A DNA stretch of 64,000 bases from Candidatus Borkfalkia avistercoris. Lineage in GTDB: Bacteria; Bacillota; Clostridia; Christensenellales; Borkfalkiaceae. Position 1 is the stretch's first letter; every line of letters begins with the position of its first letter. Shown here piece by piece: positions 41,502-51,276 of the stretch. A model generated the notes under the pieces. That model worked only from the letters and a program-made list of their open reading frames with translations, made no database searches and was not told the DNA's origin. The stretch lies in NCBI GenBank assembly GCA_019115995.1, contig DXCL01000026.1:62001-126000 (forward strand), given 5' to 3'. A program made the position numbers and the translations under genes.

Positions 41502-42296
41502 ATGGAAGTATTCGTTCAAATTCTCATCTCCGGCGGCATCATGCTCGCCATCGCGTTGGTTTTCGGCGTCATTCTCGTCATCTGTTCCAATGTTTTTGCC
41601 GTAAAAAAAGACGAGCGCATCGGGCAGGTGGAAAATTTGCTGGCAAAATCCAACTGCGGCGGCTGCGGCAGGGCGGGCTGCGCACAATTCGCCGAAGCGC
41701 TCGTAAAGGGCGAGGCAAAACTTTCCGACTGTAAGGCGACTCCCGCGGCGAACAAAGAAAAGATCGCCGAATTGTTGGGCGGCGGCGAAACGGGGGAGGA
41801 TACCGTTGCGGTCGTGCATTGCAACGGCGGAAACGCCTGCTATAACAAATACGATTATCAGGGTTACGGGAACTGCGCTTCCTGCGAGATCATTGCGGGC
41901 GGCGTAAAGGCGTGCCCCGTCGGGTGTATCGGCAAAAAGACCTGCGTCGACGTATGTCCGCAGTATGCCATAGAACTCGGCGACGGCGGCTACTCCGTCG
42001 TGAACAAGGAAAAGTGCATTTCCTGCGGGGTATGTATCGATAATTGCCCCAAACATATCATAGGCCGCATTCCGAAGAAAGCAAAGGTATTTATCGCGTG
42101 TTCCAACCACGGCAAGGGGAAAGACGTGATGGAGCTGTGCAAAAACGGCTGTATCGGCTGCGGCGTCTGCGCAAAAAACTGTCCCGTCGGCGCGATCGAA
42201 ATGAAGGACGGTCTGCCCGAGATCGATTACAAAAAATGCGTGGGCTGTATGACGTGCGTCGCAAAGTGCCCCCGCCATTGCATAAAGGAGCATTGA
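41502..42296 (+). CDS. rnfB: Rnf complex subunit B (polyferredoxin)
   Basis: A 264-residue subunit with one N-terminal membrane helix and cytoplasmic iron-sulfur clusters that receive electrons from ferredoxin. The Fe4-type domain is NCGGCGRAGCAQFAEALVKG; further Cys-rich motifs are CNGGNAC...CASC...CPVGC, CISCGVCIDNCP, CIGCGVCAKNCP and CVGCMTCVAKCP. AAGGAGAG precedes ATG 41502. It closes the rnf operon; the HAD gene follows after two bases. Confidence 0.95.
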   Translation: MEVFVQILISGGIMLAIALVFGVILVICSNVFAVKKDERIGQVENLLAKSNCGGCGRAGCAQFAEALVKGEAKLSDCKATPAANKEKIAELLGGGETGEDTVAVVHCNGGNACYNKYDYQGYGNCASCEIIAGGVKACPVGCIGKKTCVDVCPQYAIELGDGGYSVVNKEKCISCGVCIDNCPKHIIGRIPKKAKVFIACSNHGKGKDVMELCKNGCIGCGVCAKNCPVGAIEMKDGLPEIDYKKCVGCMTCVAKCPRHCIKEH

Positions 42297-42298
42297 CC

Positions 42299-42949
42299 GT
42301 GCGCCCCGACTATGTTTTATTCGACTTTGACGGCACGCTTTTCGATACGAGCGAGGGGATTTTGAAAGGGATCCGCACCGCGCTCGAAAGCGCGGGCATA
42401 GCGGCCGGTCAAGACAAGGAACTTTATAAATTCATCGGGCCGCCCGTCGTGCAGGCATTCAAAGAGTTTTACGGCATGAGCGAAGAGGAGGCGCAGCGCC
42501 TGAAAGCCGTTTACCGCAACTATTACCGCGATACCGGGATATTGCAGTGCAGGCCCGTGGAGGGCGCGCGGGCGTGTCTGGACAAGCTTCTCGCCGCGGG
42601 AAAAACGCTCGCCGTTGCGACCTCGAAGCCCGAAGTTTTTGCGCGCTCTATCCTCGAAAGGTACGGTTTCGACGGGTATTTTTCCGCTGTAGAAGGGGGC
42701 AGGCTCGACGAAACGCGATCCAAAAAGAGCGAGGTGATCGGGGCCGCTCTCTCGAAATTGGGAGTAAAGGAACTTTCGCGCGCGATCATGGTGGGAGACA
42801 GAAAGTACGACGTTCTCGGCGCGGCGGAGGCGGGGCTTTCCTGCATCGGGATCGATACGGGATTTTCCGAGCCGCATGAGCTGGAAGACGCGGGCGCCGT
42901 TGCCGTAGTGAAAAGTTTTGCGGAACTTGAAAAGCTGTTGCTCGGCTGA
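42299..42949 (+). CDS. HAD-superfamily hydrolase (phosphoglycolate phosphatase-like)
   Basis: A 216-residue phosphatase. Motif I is FDFDGTLFDT, motif II is AVATSKPE, motif III is the Lys region KKSEVIG, and motif IV is MVGDRKYDVLGA. The cap is the helical type seen in Gph and PpaX proteins. Start GTG at 42299 has AAAGGAG eight bases upstream; the TTG at 42293 is too close. Being two bases after rnfB, it is probably in the rnf transcript. Substrate is uncertain. Confidence 0.88.
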   Translation: MRPDYVLFDFDGTLFDTSEGILKGIRTALESAGIAAGQDKELYKFIGPPVVQAFKEFYGMSEEEAQRLKAVYRNYYRDTGILQCRPVEGARACLDKLLAAGKTLAVATSKPEVFARSILERYGFDGYFSAVEGGRLDETRSKKSEVIGAALSKLGVKELSRAIMVGDRKYDVLGAAEAGLSCIGIDTGFSEPHELEDAGAVAVVKSFAELEKLLLG

Positions 42950-42971
42950 GCAGGGGCGTTTTATATGATAT

Positions 42972-43018
42972 GCGGGAGCTTTTGTGCATTTTGTACATTC
43001 CTGGCTCCCGCGTTTTTT
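42972..43018 (+). terminator. Terminator after the rnf-HAD operon
   Basis: GCGGGAGC (42972-42979) and GCTCCCGC (43004-43011) form an eight-pair stem with a 24-base loop, followed by a six-base T-run. Confidence 0.8.
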
Positions 43019-43062
43019 GTGTGTTTTTAACATTCGAACTTTCAAAATTGATAAGTAAAGAC

Positions 43063-43080
43063 AAAATTAACGTTAATTTT
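43063..43080. promoter_or_regulatory. Perfect 18-bp palindrome upstream of the ppx/gppA gene
   Basis: AAAATTAACGTTAATTTT is its own reverse complement. It lies in the AT-rich part of the 307-base gap 42950-43256, about 62 bases upstream of the -35 of the next promoter. Possible operator; the protein is unknown. Confidence 0.4.
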
Positions 43081-43141
43081 CATTTTATAATAAAATATTC
43101 GTTATTTTTGAAAAAAATTGCACAAAAACTGAAAAAGGGAC

Positions 43142-43170
43142 TGTACAAACGGAGCAAAGAATGATATAAT
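43142..43170 (+). promoter_or_regulatory. Promoter of the ppx/gppA gene
   Basis: TGTACA (43142-43147) and TATAAT (43165-43170), 17-base spacer, TG extension at 43162-43163. An AT-rich tract (43085-43120) upstream could be an UP element. The leader to 43257 holds no hairpin I can support. Confidence 0.65.
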
Positions 43171-43256
43171 AGTTTTAGTTAGGTTTATTTATAATAGAGA
43201 AATAGGGTTTTCTCGGAAAAAGATGAGAGTTCTATAATCTGCAAAGAGGTAGCAAA

Positions 43257-44771
43257 GTGGAAAAAATCGGCATTATCGACTTGGGTTCAAATTCAGCGAG
43301 GCTCGTGATCGTCGAGTTGTTCGGCGAAGGTCATTTTATGGTGGTAGACGAGCTGAAAGAAAGCGTCCGTCTCGGGCAGGATATGGAGAGGGACGGATTT
43401 TTAAAGCCGCAGCGGGTTGCGGAAACGATCAAAACGCTCAAAATGTTCAAAAAGCTCTGCGACGCGAGCAGGGTAGACAGGATCATTGCCGTCGCGACGG
43501 CAGCTGTGCGCAGGGCGAAAAACCAGCGCAGTTTTCTCGACGAGATCCAGGCGACCTGCGGCATCAAGGTAAAGGTTCTGAGCGAGGAAGAGGAAGCGAC
43601 GCTCGTGTATCGCGGCGTTATCAATTCCATGGATATCCCCAAGGGCATCATTTTGGAGATCGGCGGCGGCAGCACTAAGATCGTGTATTACAACCGCAGG
43701 AACATGCTCAATTACGCAACGCTTCCCTTCGGCGCGGTCACGCTTACCGATCTTTTCAAGAACGATAATCTCACGCCCGAACAGCAGGCGGAAAAAGTTG
43801 AGGAGTTTTTCACCGAACAGCTCACGCACATCGAATGGCTTTCTCAGGTGGAGCCCGACGTGCAGATGATCGGCGTCGGCGGCTCATTCCGCAATATATT
43901 CAAGATCAGCAAGCTCGTGCGCAAATATCCGCTGGATACGGTGCATAACTACAATCTTCCCGTAGAGGATTTCGAATCCATTTACGACATGATCAAGGTG
44001 CTCGACCTTGACAGGAAGCGCAAGATCAAGGGGCTTTCCTCCACGCGGGCGGATATTCTTCCCGCGGCGCTCGCCGTCGTCAAATCTTTCGTACACTATA
44101 TGCACTTTGAAACGTTTACGATCGGCGGCTCGGGCCTGCGGGAGGGCATCATGTTCAATCAGGCGCTCCCCATCACGCTGGAAAAGCCTATTTCCGATAT
44201 TCTCGGATACAGTCTCAACAGCCTCGTAAAGTATTATGAGTGCGACGAAAAGCACGTGGAGCACGTCGTAAGCCTTTCGGTACAGCTTTTCAAGCAGCTC
44301 CGCGTTCTGCATAAATTCCCCCGCCAGTATCTGAAAATTTTGAAGGTCGCGGCGACTTTACACGACTGCGGTACGCGCGTCAAATTCTACAATCATCAGA
44401 AGCACAGCTGTTACATGATTCTCAACGCGACGCTGTACGGCATCACGCACAGGGAGATCGTGCTGGCGGCGTTTGTTGCAGGCTGTCATAAAAAAGAAGA
44501 CATCAACGCGGCGGATTGGGCGAAATATAAAGACATCGTGCAGGAAGACGATTTCGACGCCGTGAAAAAGCTCGGCGTCATGCTCCGCATCGCGGAGAGC
44601 CTTGACAGGAGCAGTTCGGGCACAGTAAAAGGCATCAACTGCGATGTGCTGGGCGATTCCGTCATCATGAAGACGGAAGTGGACGGAGATGCGTCTTTAG
44701 AGATCCGCGACGCGATGTCGGCGAACGCGGAATTCAGAAAGTCCTTCCGCAAAAATCTGGAAATACTGTAA
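43257..44771 (+). CDS. Ppx/GppA-family phosphatase with HD domain
   Basis: A 504-residue enzyme hydrolysing polyphosphate ends or pppGpp. The actin-like part has IIDLGSNSARLVIVEL, AVATAAVRRAKNQRSFL and LEIGGGSTKIVYY (phosphate-binding loops); the C-terminal part is an HD-type helical domain with LHDCGTRVKFYNHQKHS. The start is GTG at 43257 behind GAGGTAG. Exopolyphosphatase versus pppGpp phosphatase cannot be separated by eye. It stands alone with its own promoter. Confidence 0.9.
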   Translation: MEKIGIIDLGSNSARLVIVELFGEGHFMVVDELKESVRLGQDMERDGFLKPQRVAETIKTLKMFKKLCDASRVDRIIAVATAAVRRAKNQRSFLDEIQATCGIKVKVLSEEEEATLVYRGVINSMDIPKGIILEIGGGSTKIVYYNRRNMLNYATLPFGAVTLTDLFKNDNLTPEQQAEKVEEFFTEQLTHIEWLSQVEPDVQMIGVGGSFRNIFKISKLVRKYPLDTVHNYNLPVEDFESIYDMIKVLDLDRKRKIKGLSSTRADILPAALAVVKSFVHYMHFETFTIGGSGLREGIMFNQALPITLEKPISDILGYSLNSLVKYYECDEKHVEHVVSLSVQLFKQLRVLHKFPRQYLKILKVAATLHDCGTRVKFYNHQKHSCYMILNATLYGITHREIVLAAFVAGCHKKEDINAADWAKYKDIVQEDDFDAVKKLGVMLRIAESLDRSSSGTVKGINCDVLGDSVIMKTEVDGDASLEIRDAMSANAEFRKSFRKNLEIL

Positions 44772-44776
44772 AGAGA

Positions 44777-44801
44777 ATTGCCGCAATTGTTTTGCGGCAA
44801 T
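44777..44801 (+). promoter_or_regulatory. Hairpin between the ppx/gppA and maf genes
   Basis: ATTGCCGCAA (44777-44786) pairs perfectly with TTGCGGCAAT (44792-44801) around a five-base loop. There is no T-run, so it is a poor terminator. It ends 11 bases before the maf start codon, which has no clear ribosome site, so it may affect maf translation or be a transcript-processing site. Confidence 0.5.
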
Positions 44802-44812
44802 CGTTGTAATTT

Positions 44813-45373
44813 ATGAAGACAAATCGATTTGTGTTGGCGAGCGCCTCGCCGAGGAGAAGGGAAATACTTTCGCGCATTCTTCCGGCGTTTGAGGTGATCC
44901 CGTCCGATGCGGACGAGCATACGGAGGGGCTCCCGCCGCGGGAAGCGGCGGAGGCGGTCGCGATAATGAAGGCGGAAAGCGTATTTGCGCGCTGCCCCGA
45001 CGCCGCCGTTCTCGGCGCGGATACGGTGGTCGCGTTCGAGGGGCGCATTTTGGGAAAGCCGAAAAATGCGCGAGACGCGGCGGAAACGCTCTCCATGCTG
45101 AGCGGTAAATCGCACGAGGTGTTTACCGGCTGGTGTCTGCTCGCGCCGGGGTACAGGGCGAGCGGCGCCGTGCGTTCTGCGGTGGAGTTCAATGTTTTGA
45201 GCGACGAATTTATCCGCAGCTACGTTGCGAGCGGCTTGCCGATGGACAAGGCGGGCAGCTACGGCATACAGGACGACGCGCGCATCGTTAAAAGGTACGA
45301 AGGAAGTTTTACGAATATCGTGGGGCTTCCGGAAGAAGAAATAAAAATACAGTTGGAAAAATTGGTCAAATGA
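44813..45373 (+). CDS. maf: Maf-like nucleoside triphosphate pyrophosphatase
   Basis: A 186-residue house-cleaning enzyme that hydrolyses non-canonical or excess nucleoside triphosphates. Motifs are FVLASASPRRREILSRI at the start, IPSDADEHTEG, ADTVVAFEGRILGKPKNARDAAETLSMLSGKSHEVFTGW, and DKAGSYGIQDDA. Maf stands next to mreB genes in many Bacillota and here directly precedes an MreB-like gene, which overlaps its stop by four bases. Confidence 0.93.
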   Translation: MKTNRFVLASASPRRREILSRILPAFEVIPSDADEHTEGLPPREAAEAVAIMKAESVFARCPDAAVLGADTVVAFEGRILGKPKNARDAAETLSMLSGKSHEVFTGWCLLAPGYRASGAVRSAVEFNVLSDEFIRSYVASGLPMDKAGSYGIQDDARIVKRYEGSFTNIVGLPEEEIKIQLEKLVK

Positions 45374-46368
45374 TTAAATTAGCCATCGATCTCGGCTCGT
45401 CCGTTACAAAAATATTTAAGATCGGCAGCGGCATCGTGCTTGCCGAACCCTCGTGCGTAGCTGTCGCTTCGGGCACGAACACCGTAAAGGCGATAGGGGA
45501 AGAGGCGAAACAGCTCATCGGTAAAACGGCGGAATACACGACCATCGTTTCGCCCGTGTTTGAAGCGGACATCGTCAACGAAAACATGGCGGCGGTCATG
45601 TTGTCCTATTTTCTGAACAAAATAGAGATAGGGCCTTCCCGTGCGAAAAAGGCGGAAGTGGTTTTCGCCGTGCCGTGCGGCGCGTCGGAAGAGCTTTTGG
45701 ACAAATATTACCGCCTTGCGGAGGCATGCAAGATCGGAAGTACGCGTTTTGCGGAGGTGCCGTTTCTTTCCGCGTTCGGGCAGAATCTTACCCTCAGCGA
45801 AACGAATCCCGTTTTTGTGATCGACATCGGCGGAGGCAGCACGAATATCGCGGCGTTTTCGCTCGACGGGATTATCGCGGGCGTTTCGCTGAATATAGGC
45901 GGCGGCAATATCGACAGCCACATCATCGACAAGGTGGCCGAATCGTTCAATCTGAAAATAGGACTTCTGACGAGTGAAAAGATAAAAACGACGATCGGCA
46001 GCTTGTATAAAAACGATAACGACAGTATGGTCGTAAACGGCAGAGACATCTCTTCGGGAAGGCCGCGCTCCGTTTCGCTTTCTTCGCCCGACGTATACGA
46101 GTGCATGAAGGTGTTTGCCGATAAGATCGTAGAATACGCGGGCATGGTGCTCGCAAAATTGCCGGCGGAGGTATCCGCGTCGATCTGGCACAGCGGCATA
46201 TATCTTTCGGGTGGGCTGGCAAAGCTTATCGGGTTAGACGATTACCTTTCCAATGCCCTGCAAATGGACGTGTTCGTGACCGACGAACCGCAGATGGCGG
46301 TCATACTCGGCGGCGGGGCGGCGATCGGCAACGAGGATATTTTGGAAACGATCCGCATCGAATATTGA
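45370..46368 (+). CDS. MreB-like actin-family protein
   Basis: A 332-residue actin-fold ATPase. Phosphate 1 is IDLGSSVTKIFKIG, phosphate 2 VIDIGGGSTNIAAFSLDGI, and the adenosine motif SGGLAKLIGLDDYL. VVNGRDISSGRPRSVSLSSPDVYE corresponds to the MreB stretch VxGRDLxTGLPxxVxxxSxE. Overall it is diverged from standard MreB, for example in IVLAEPSCVAVASG and the insert KNDNDSMVV. The maf neighbour supports a cell-shape or related cytoskeletal role. It is co-transcribed with maf. Confidence 0.8.
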   Translation: MIKLAIDLGSSVTKIFKIGSGIVLAEPSCVAVASGTNTVKAIGEEAKQLIGKTAEYTTIVSPVFEADIVNENMAAVMLSYFLNKIEIGPSRAKKAEVVFAVPCGASEELLDKYYRLAEACKIGSTRFAEVPFLSAFGQNLTLSETNPVFVIDIGGGSTNIAAFSLDGIIAGVSLNIGGGNIDSHIIDKVAESFNLKIGLLTSEKIKTTIGSLYKNDNDSMVVNGRDISSGRPRSVSLSSPDVYECMKVFADKIVEYAGMVLAKLPAEVSASIWHSGIYLSGGLAKLIGLDDYLSNALQMDVFVTDEPQMAVILGGGAAIGNEDILETIRIEY

Positions 46369-46395
46369 TCGGATACGCGCATATTTTTCAAGTAA

Positions 46396-46432
46396 AAAGC
46401 CGCGCAGACAGCTAAACTGTCTGCGCGGCTTT
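46396..46432. terminator. Terminator after the MreB-like gene
   Basis: AAAGCCGCGCAGACAG (46396-46411) pairs perfectly with CTGTCTGCGCGGCTTT (46417-46432), a 16-pair stem. The plus side has only TTT after it, while the minus side has TTTTTACTTG, so it may work both ways. Confidence 0.8.
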
Positions 46433-46481
46433 GGCGTATAAAAATAGTTCGGTCTGTAAAAAATTTTGAAAAAAACAAATA

Positions 46482-46509
46482 AAAACGGAGCAGCCTTTCG
46501 GCTGCTCCG
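46482..46509 (-). terminator. Terminator of the acyl-CoA synthetase gene
   Basis: CGGAGCAGCC (46486-46495) and GGCTGCTCCG (46500-46509) with a TTTC loop form a ten-pair stem; on the minus strand it is followed by TTTTTATT, 47 bases after the stop. Confidence 0.88.
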
Positions 46510-46555
46510 AAGAGGAGCTGAATCATGAATTTGTGAGAACAAGCCTCGATACCGG

Positions 46556-48220
46556 TCAATCGCGGTGCGTGTCGTGCTCCCTGATCTGCACGCGCCGGAT
46601 CTTGCCGCTGATGGTTTTGGGAAGCTCTGTTACAAATTCCACGATGCGCGGGTATTTATAGGGCGCGGTCGTCTTTTTTACGTGATTTTGCAGTTCCTTT
46701 ACGAGCTCGTCGCTCGCCTCGTATCCCTTTGCCAGAACGACGGTCGCTTTTACGAGCTGGCCGCGCAGTTCGTCGGGAACAGCGGTGATGGCGCATTCGA
46801 GCACGGCAGGGTGCTCCATCAGCGCGCTTTCCACCTCGAACGGCCCGATGCGATAGCCGGAACTCTTGATGATGTCGTCCTTCCTGCCGACGAACCAATA
46901 GTAGCCGTCGCTGTCGCAGAAGGCGAGGTCTCCCAAATGATAATAGCCGTCGTACTTGACGGAAGCCGTCAGATCGGGATCCTGATAGTATCCGGAAAAC
47001 AGCCCTTCCTGCGGGTCGCGCAGGCGGATACAGATCTCGCCCGTCTCGCCTTGCTCCACAGGCTTATCCTCGTTGTTCAAAAGCTGTACGTAGTAGAGCG
47101 GGGAGGGGCGTCCCATCGAACCGGGACGGATTTCCATATACTGCGAAAAGGTGCCGCATACGACGGTCGTTTCCGTCTGTCCGAAGCCTTCGTAAATCGC
47201 ATGCCCCGTCTTCATCATAATCTGTCTGTAAATTTCGGGGTTGAGCGCTTCGCCTGCGGTCATCATGTATTTAATGCTGGAAAGGTCGTATTTTGAAAGA
47301 TCCGACTTCATCATAAAGCGATACACGGTAGGCGGCGCGCAGAAGGTCGTGATGCCGTACTTCGAAACGTGGTTCAAAAGATCCTCCGGCTCGAATTTAC
47401 CGTGAAAGTCGTAAACGAAGATCGCCGAGCCGCAGAGCCATTGTCCGAACAATTTACCCCAGCTCGCTTTTGCCCAGCCTGTTTCGGCGAGAGTGAAGTG
47501 CAGGCCGTCGTCTATACAGTTGAGCCAATATTTCGCTGTTACGATGTGCCCGAGCGTGTAGCGTTCGGGCAATGCGACCATTTTGGGCATGCCCGTCGTG
47601 CCGGAGGTAAAGTAAACGAGCAGGGTATCGTCGGCGCGGCGTTCCGCTTTGTAGGGTACGCACAGCTCCGCGCTCTGTTTTTGCACATCTTCGGTAAAGT
47701 CGATAAATCCTTCCCGTTTTCCTACGCAGGCGGCATATTGTACGCAGGGTACTTTTTTCATCGCTTTTCGGATATTTTCGCAGAGCTCGTCTTCGTTGAC
47801 GGAAACGACCATCTTCACGTTGGCCTTTTCCATGCGGTAAACGAGATCCTTTTCCATGAGCATATGCGTTGCGGGGATCGCGATCGCGCCGATCTTTGCG
47901 AGCGCCATCAGCGTCGTCCAATATTCGTACCGCCTTTGCAAAATCACGAGAACGGTATCCCCCTTGCCGATGCCGAGCGAAAGGAAGAGGTTTGCCGTCT
48001 TGTCTGAAATCGTTTTAATGTCTGAAAAAGAGAAAATGCGTTCTCCGCCGAGATCGTCGCACCAAACGAGCGCGCGCTTTGTGGGTTCGAGTCTCGCGTA
48101 TTCGTCTACTACGTCGTATGCGAAGTTATAATTCTCGGGAACAGTCAGTTTGAAATTGTTGTAAAAGTCGTTATAATCTTTGAATTGCGTGGAATTTGTA
48201 AAACGATCCAAAAGATTCAT
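46556..48220 (-). CDS. AMP-binding acyl-CoA synthetase (acetyl/medium-chain type)
   Basis: A 554-residue adenylate-forming enzyme that activates a carboxylic acid to its CoA thioester with ATP. Motifs are LVYFTSGTTGMPKMV (P-loop), YEGFGQTETT, HLGDLAFCDSDGYYWFVGRKDDIIKSSGYRIGPFEVESAL and the catalytic Lys in LPKTISGKIRR. The block order is that of acetyl-CoA synthetase/medium-chain acyl-CoA ligases of gut Clostridia; substrate chain length is not decidable here. It is transcribed alone, divergent from the small genes at 48411. Confidence 0.88.
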   Translation of the reverse strand: MNLLDRFTNSTQFKDYNDFYNNFKLTVPENYNFAYDVVDEYARLEPTKRALVWCDDLGGERIFSFSDIKTISDKTANLFLSLGIGKGDTVLVILQRRYEYWTTLMALAKIGAIAIPATHMLMEKDLVYRMEKANVKMVVSVNEDELCENIRKAMKKVPCVQYAACVGKREGFIDFTEDVQKQSAELCVPYKAERRADDTLLVYFTSGTTGMPKMVALPERYTLGHIVTAKYWLNCIDDGLHFTLAETGWAKASWGKLFGQWLCGSAIFVYDFHGKFEPEDLLNHVSKYGITTFCAPPTVYRFMMKSDLSKYDLSSIKYMMTAGEALNPEIYRQIMMKTGHAIYEGFGQTETTVVCGTFSQYMEIRPGSMGRPSPLYYVQLLNNEDKPVEQGETGEICIRLRDPQEGLFSGYYQDPDLTASVKYDGYYHLGDLAFCDSDGYYWFVGRKDDIIKSSGYRIGPFEVESALMEHPAVLECAITAVPDELRGQLVKATVVLAKGYEASDELVKELQNHVKKTTAPYKYPRIVEFVTELPKTISGKIRRVQIREHDTHRD

Positions 48221-48267
48221 AAGTGAGGTGCCTCCGTGCGGCTGCTGTTATGCAAAATATCCTAAAT

Positions 48268-48296
48268 ATTATAACATATCTCTTGCAAATAATAAA
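48268..48296 (-). promoter_or_regulatory. Promoter of the acyl-CoA synthetase gene
   Basis: On the minus strand TATAAT (plus 48268-48273) with a TG extension is preceded by TTTATT (plus 48291-48296) at a 17-base spacing. The -35 is poor, so it relies on the extended -10. GGAGG for the gene lies near plus 48231. Confidence 0.6.
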
Positions 48297-48334
48297 GTGC
48301 TTTTCGCATTTTCATCTGAATTTTGTATGATTAT

Positions 48335-48363
48335 TTGCAAAATCGGTAAGATAATGGTATAAT
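48335..48363 (+). promoter_or_regulatory. Promoter of the small membrane-protein pair
   Basis: TTGCAA (48335-48340) and TATAAT (48358-48363), 17-base spacer, TG extension at 48355-48356. It is back to back with the acyl-CoA synthetase promoter, 39 bases apart. Confidence 0.75.
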
Positions 48364-48410
48364 GGTACCGTAAAAGTCTGAAACAGGCAGTTTTGCCGTC
48401 GGGGTAAGAT

Positions 48411-48776
48411 ATGTTGGATAAATTGACCGCCGCCGTGCTCGACGCGGTAAATGCGGGGACGGAGGGTTCGTATAAAGTGATGGAGGCGGGTGAGTTGCTT
48501 TCCACGCTGGAAGGACGGGAAAAGACGGACGAGGCGGGGCTTTCGAACGCGCTTAAATATCTCTGCGAGCGGGGGTACATCGATATCCGCTATGCGGATA
48601 AGGGCACGTATTGTCTCTGTTCTCTGCCCAAAGGCAGAACGTATGCCGAAACATATGCGGAGGAAAAGAGCGTAAGGAAGGAGAAGGGCAAGTTCTGGGC
48701 TGTCTTTTTCGGCGCGTTTTCGGGCGGGCTCGCGGGCTCGCTCATCGCGGGGCTGTTGGCGGCCTTTCTGCTGTGA
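48411..48776 (+). CDS. Small protein with winged-helix-like domain and C-terminal membrane helix (paralogue A)
   Basis: A 121-residue protein not assigned to a known family. Residues 1-80 look like a small winged-helix fold (KLTAAVLDAVNAG...LSNALKYLCERGYIDIRYADKGTYCLCSLPKGR), with alternating helix and wing-like strands. After a basic stretch (KSVRKEKGK) comes one membrane helix FWAVFFGAFSGGLAGSLIAGLLAAFLL to the end. It shares layout and size with the next gene, so the two are likely ancient duplicates. Such tail-anchored helix-turn-helix proteins might sense or tether; function is unknown. Confidence 0.7.
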   Translation: MLDKLTAAVLDAVNAGTEGSYKVMEAGELLSTLEGREKTDEAGLSNALKYLCERGYIDIRYADKGTYCLCSLPKGRTYAETYAEEKSVRKEKGKFWAVFFGAFSGGLAGSLIAGLLAAFLL

Positions 48777-48807
48777 TGCGTTGCCGCTGTAATACGGGAG
48801 ATGTGCT

Positions 48808-49167
48808 ATGCTGAACAAACAGGAAAACGAAGTGATGAAAGCCGTCTATGAAATGTGCGACGGCAAGGGGAGCTGCCTGGTGAGCCCTATGGAGATCATG
48901 AGCATACTTCCCGAAAAAAAGAAGTATACCCCGGAAAAGGTTGAAAAGATCTTGCGCTCTCTTGAGCTGGACGATTATTTCGATCTGATCGAGTCTGACA
49001 GAAAGGGGGAAAAGATGTATGTGATCACATTGCACGCGAACGGCGAGGCGTATCCGAGGACGCGGTTGCAGGTACGGCGGAGCGTCGCTTTCAAGATCGG
49101 GCTCTCCGTTGCGGGCGCGGTGGTAACGTTTGTCGTCGGGTTGATCTTAAAAAGCATATTTTCGTAA
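48808..49167 (+). CDS. Small protein with winged-helix-like domain and C-terminal membrane helix (paralogue B)
   Basis: A 119-residue partner of the preceding gene. QENEVMKAVYEMCDGKGSCLVSPMEIMSILPEKKKYTPEKVEKILRSLELDDYFDLIESDRKGEKMYVITLHANGEAY follows the same helix-helix-wing pattern, and RRSVAFKIGLSVAGAVVTFVVGLILKSIF is a single membrane helix at the end. GGGAG lies before the start. No known function. Confidence 0.7.
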   Translation: MLNKQENEVMKAVYEMCDGKGSCLVSPMEIMSILPEKKKYTPEKVEKILRSLELDDYFDLIESDRKGEKMYVITLHANGEAYPRTRLQVRRSVAFKIGLSVAGAVVTFVVGLILKSIFS

Positions 49168-49197
49168 AATGCAATGCTTCATTGCATTTTATTTTTG
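49166..49197 (+). terminator. Terminator after the small membrane-protein pair
   Basis: TAAAATGCAAT (49166-49176) pairs with ATTGCATTTTA (49181-49191) and is followed by TTTTT; the arm starts within the stop codon. Confidence 0.85.
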
Positions 49198-49210
49198 CCC
49201 TGCGCATTCA

Positions 49211-49239
49211 TTGACAAAACTGCCTTTTTGCGCTATAAT
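49211..49239 (+). promoter_or_regulatory. Consensus promoter of uvrBA
   Basis: TTGACA (49211-49216) and TATAAT (49234-49239), 17-base spacer, perfect consensus. Confidence 0.9.
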
Positions 49240-49255
49240 ACATAAGAAACGATGT

Positions 49256-49267
49256 AAACATTTGTTT
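49256..49267 (+). promoter_or_regulatory. Candidate SOS-like operator of uvrBA
   Basis: AAACATTTGTTT (AAAC-N4-GTTT) lies about ten bases after the expected transcription start. The Gram-positive LexA box is GAAC-N4-GTTC, so this is a one-base-per-arm variant with the same spacing. uvrB and uvrA are classic LexA targets. Confidence 0.4.
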
Positions 49268-49304
49268 GTAATTTTGCGCCGCGGTTTGCGGGAACGGAAA
49301 GAGT

Positions 49305-51269
<1,965 letters not shown>

Positions 51270-51276
51270 TTGCAAA

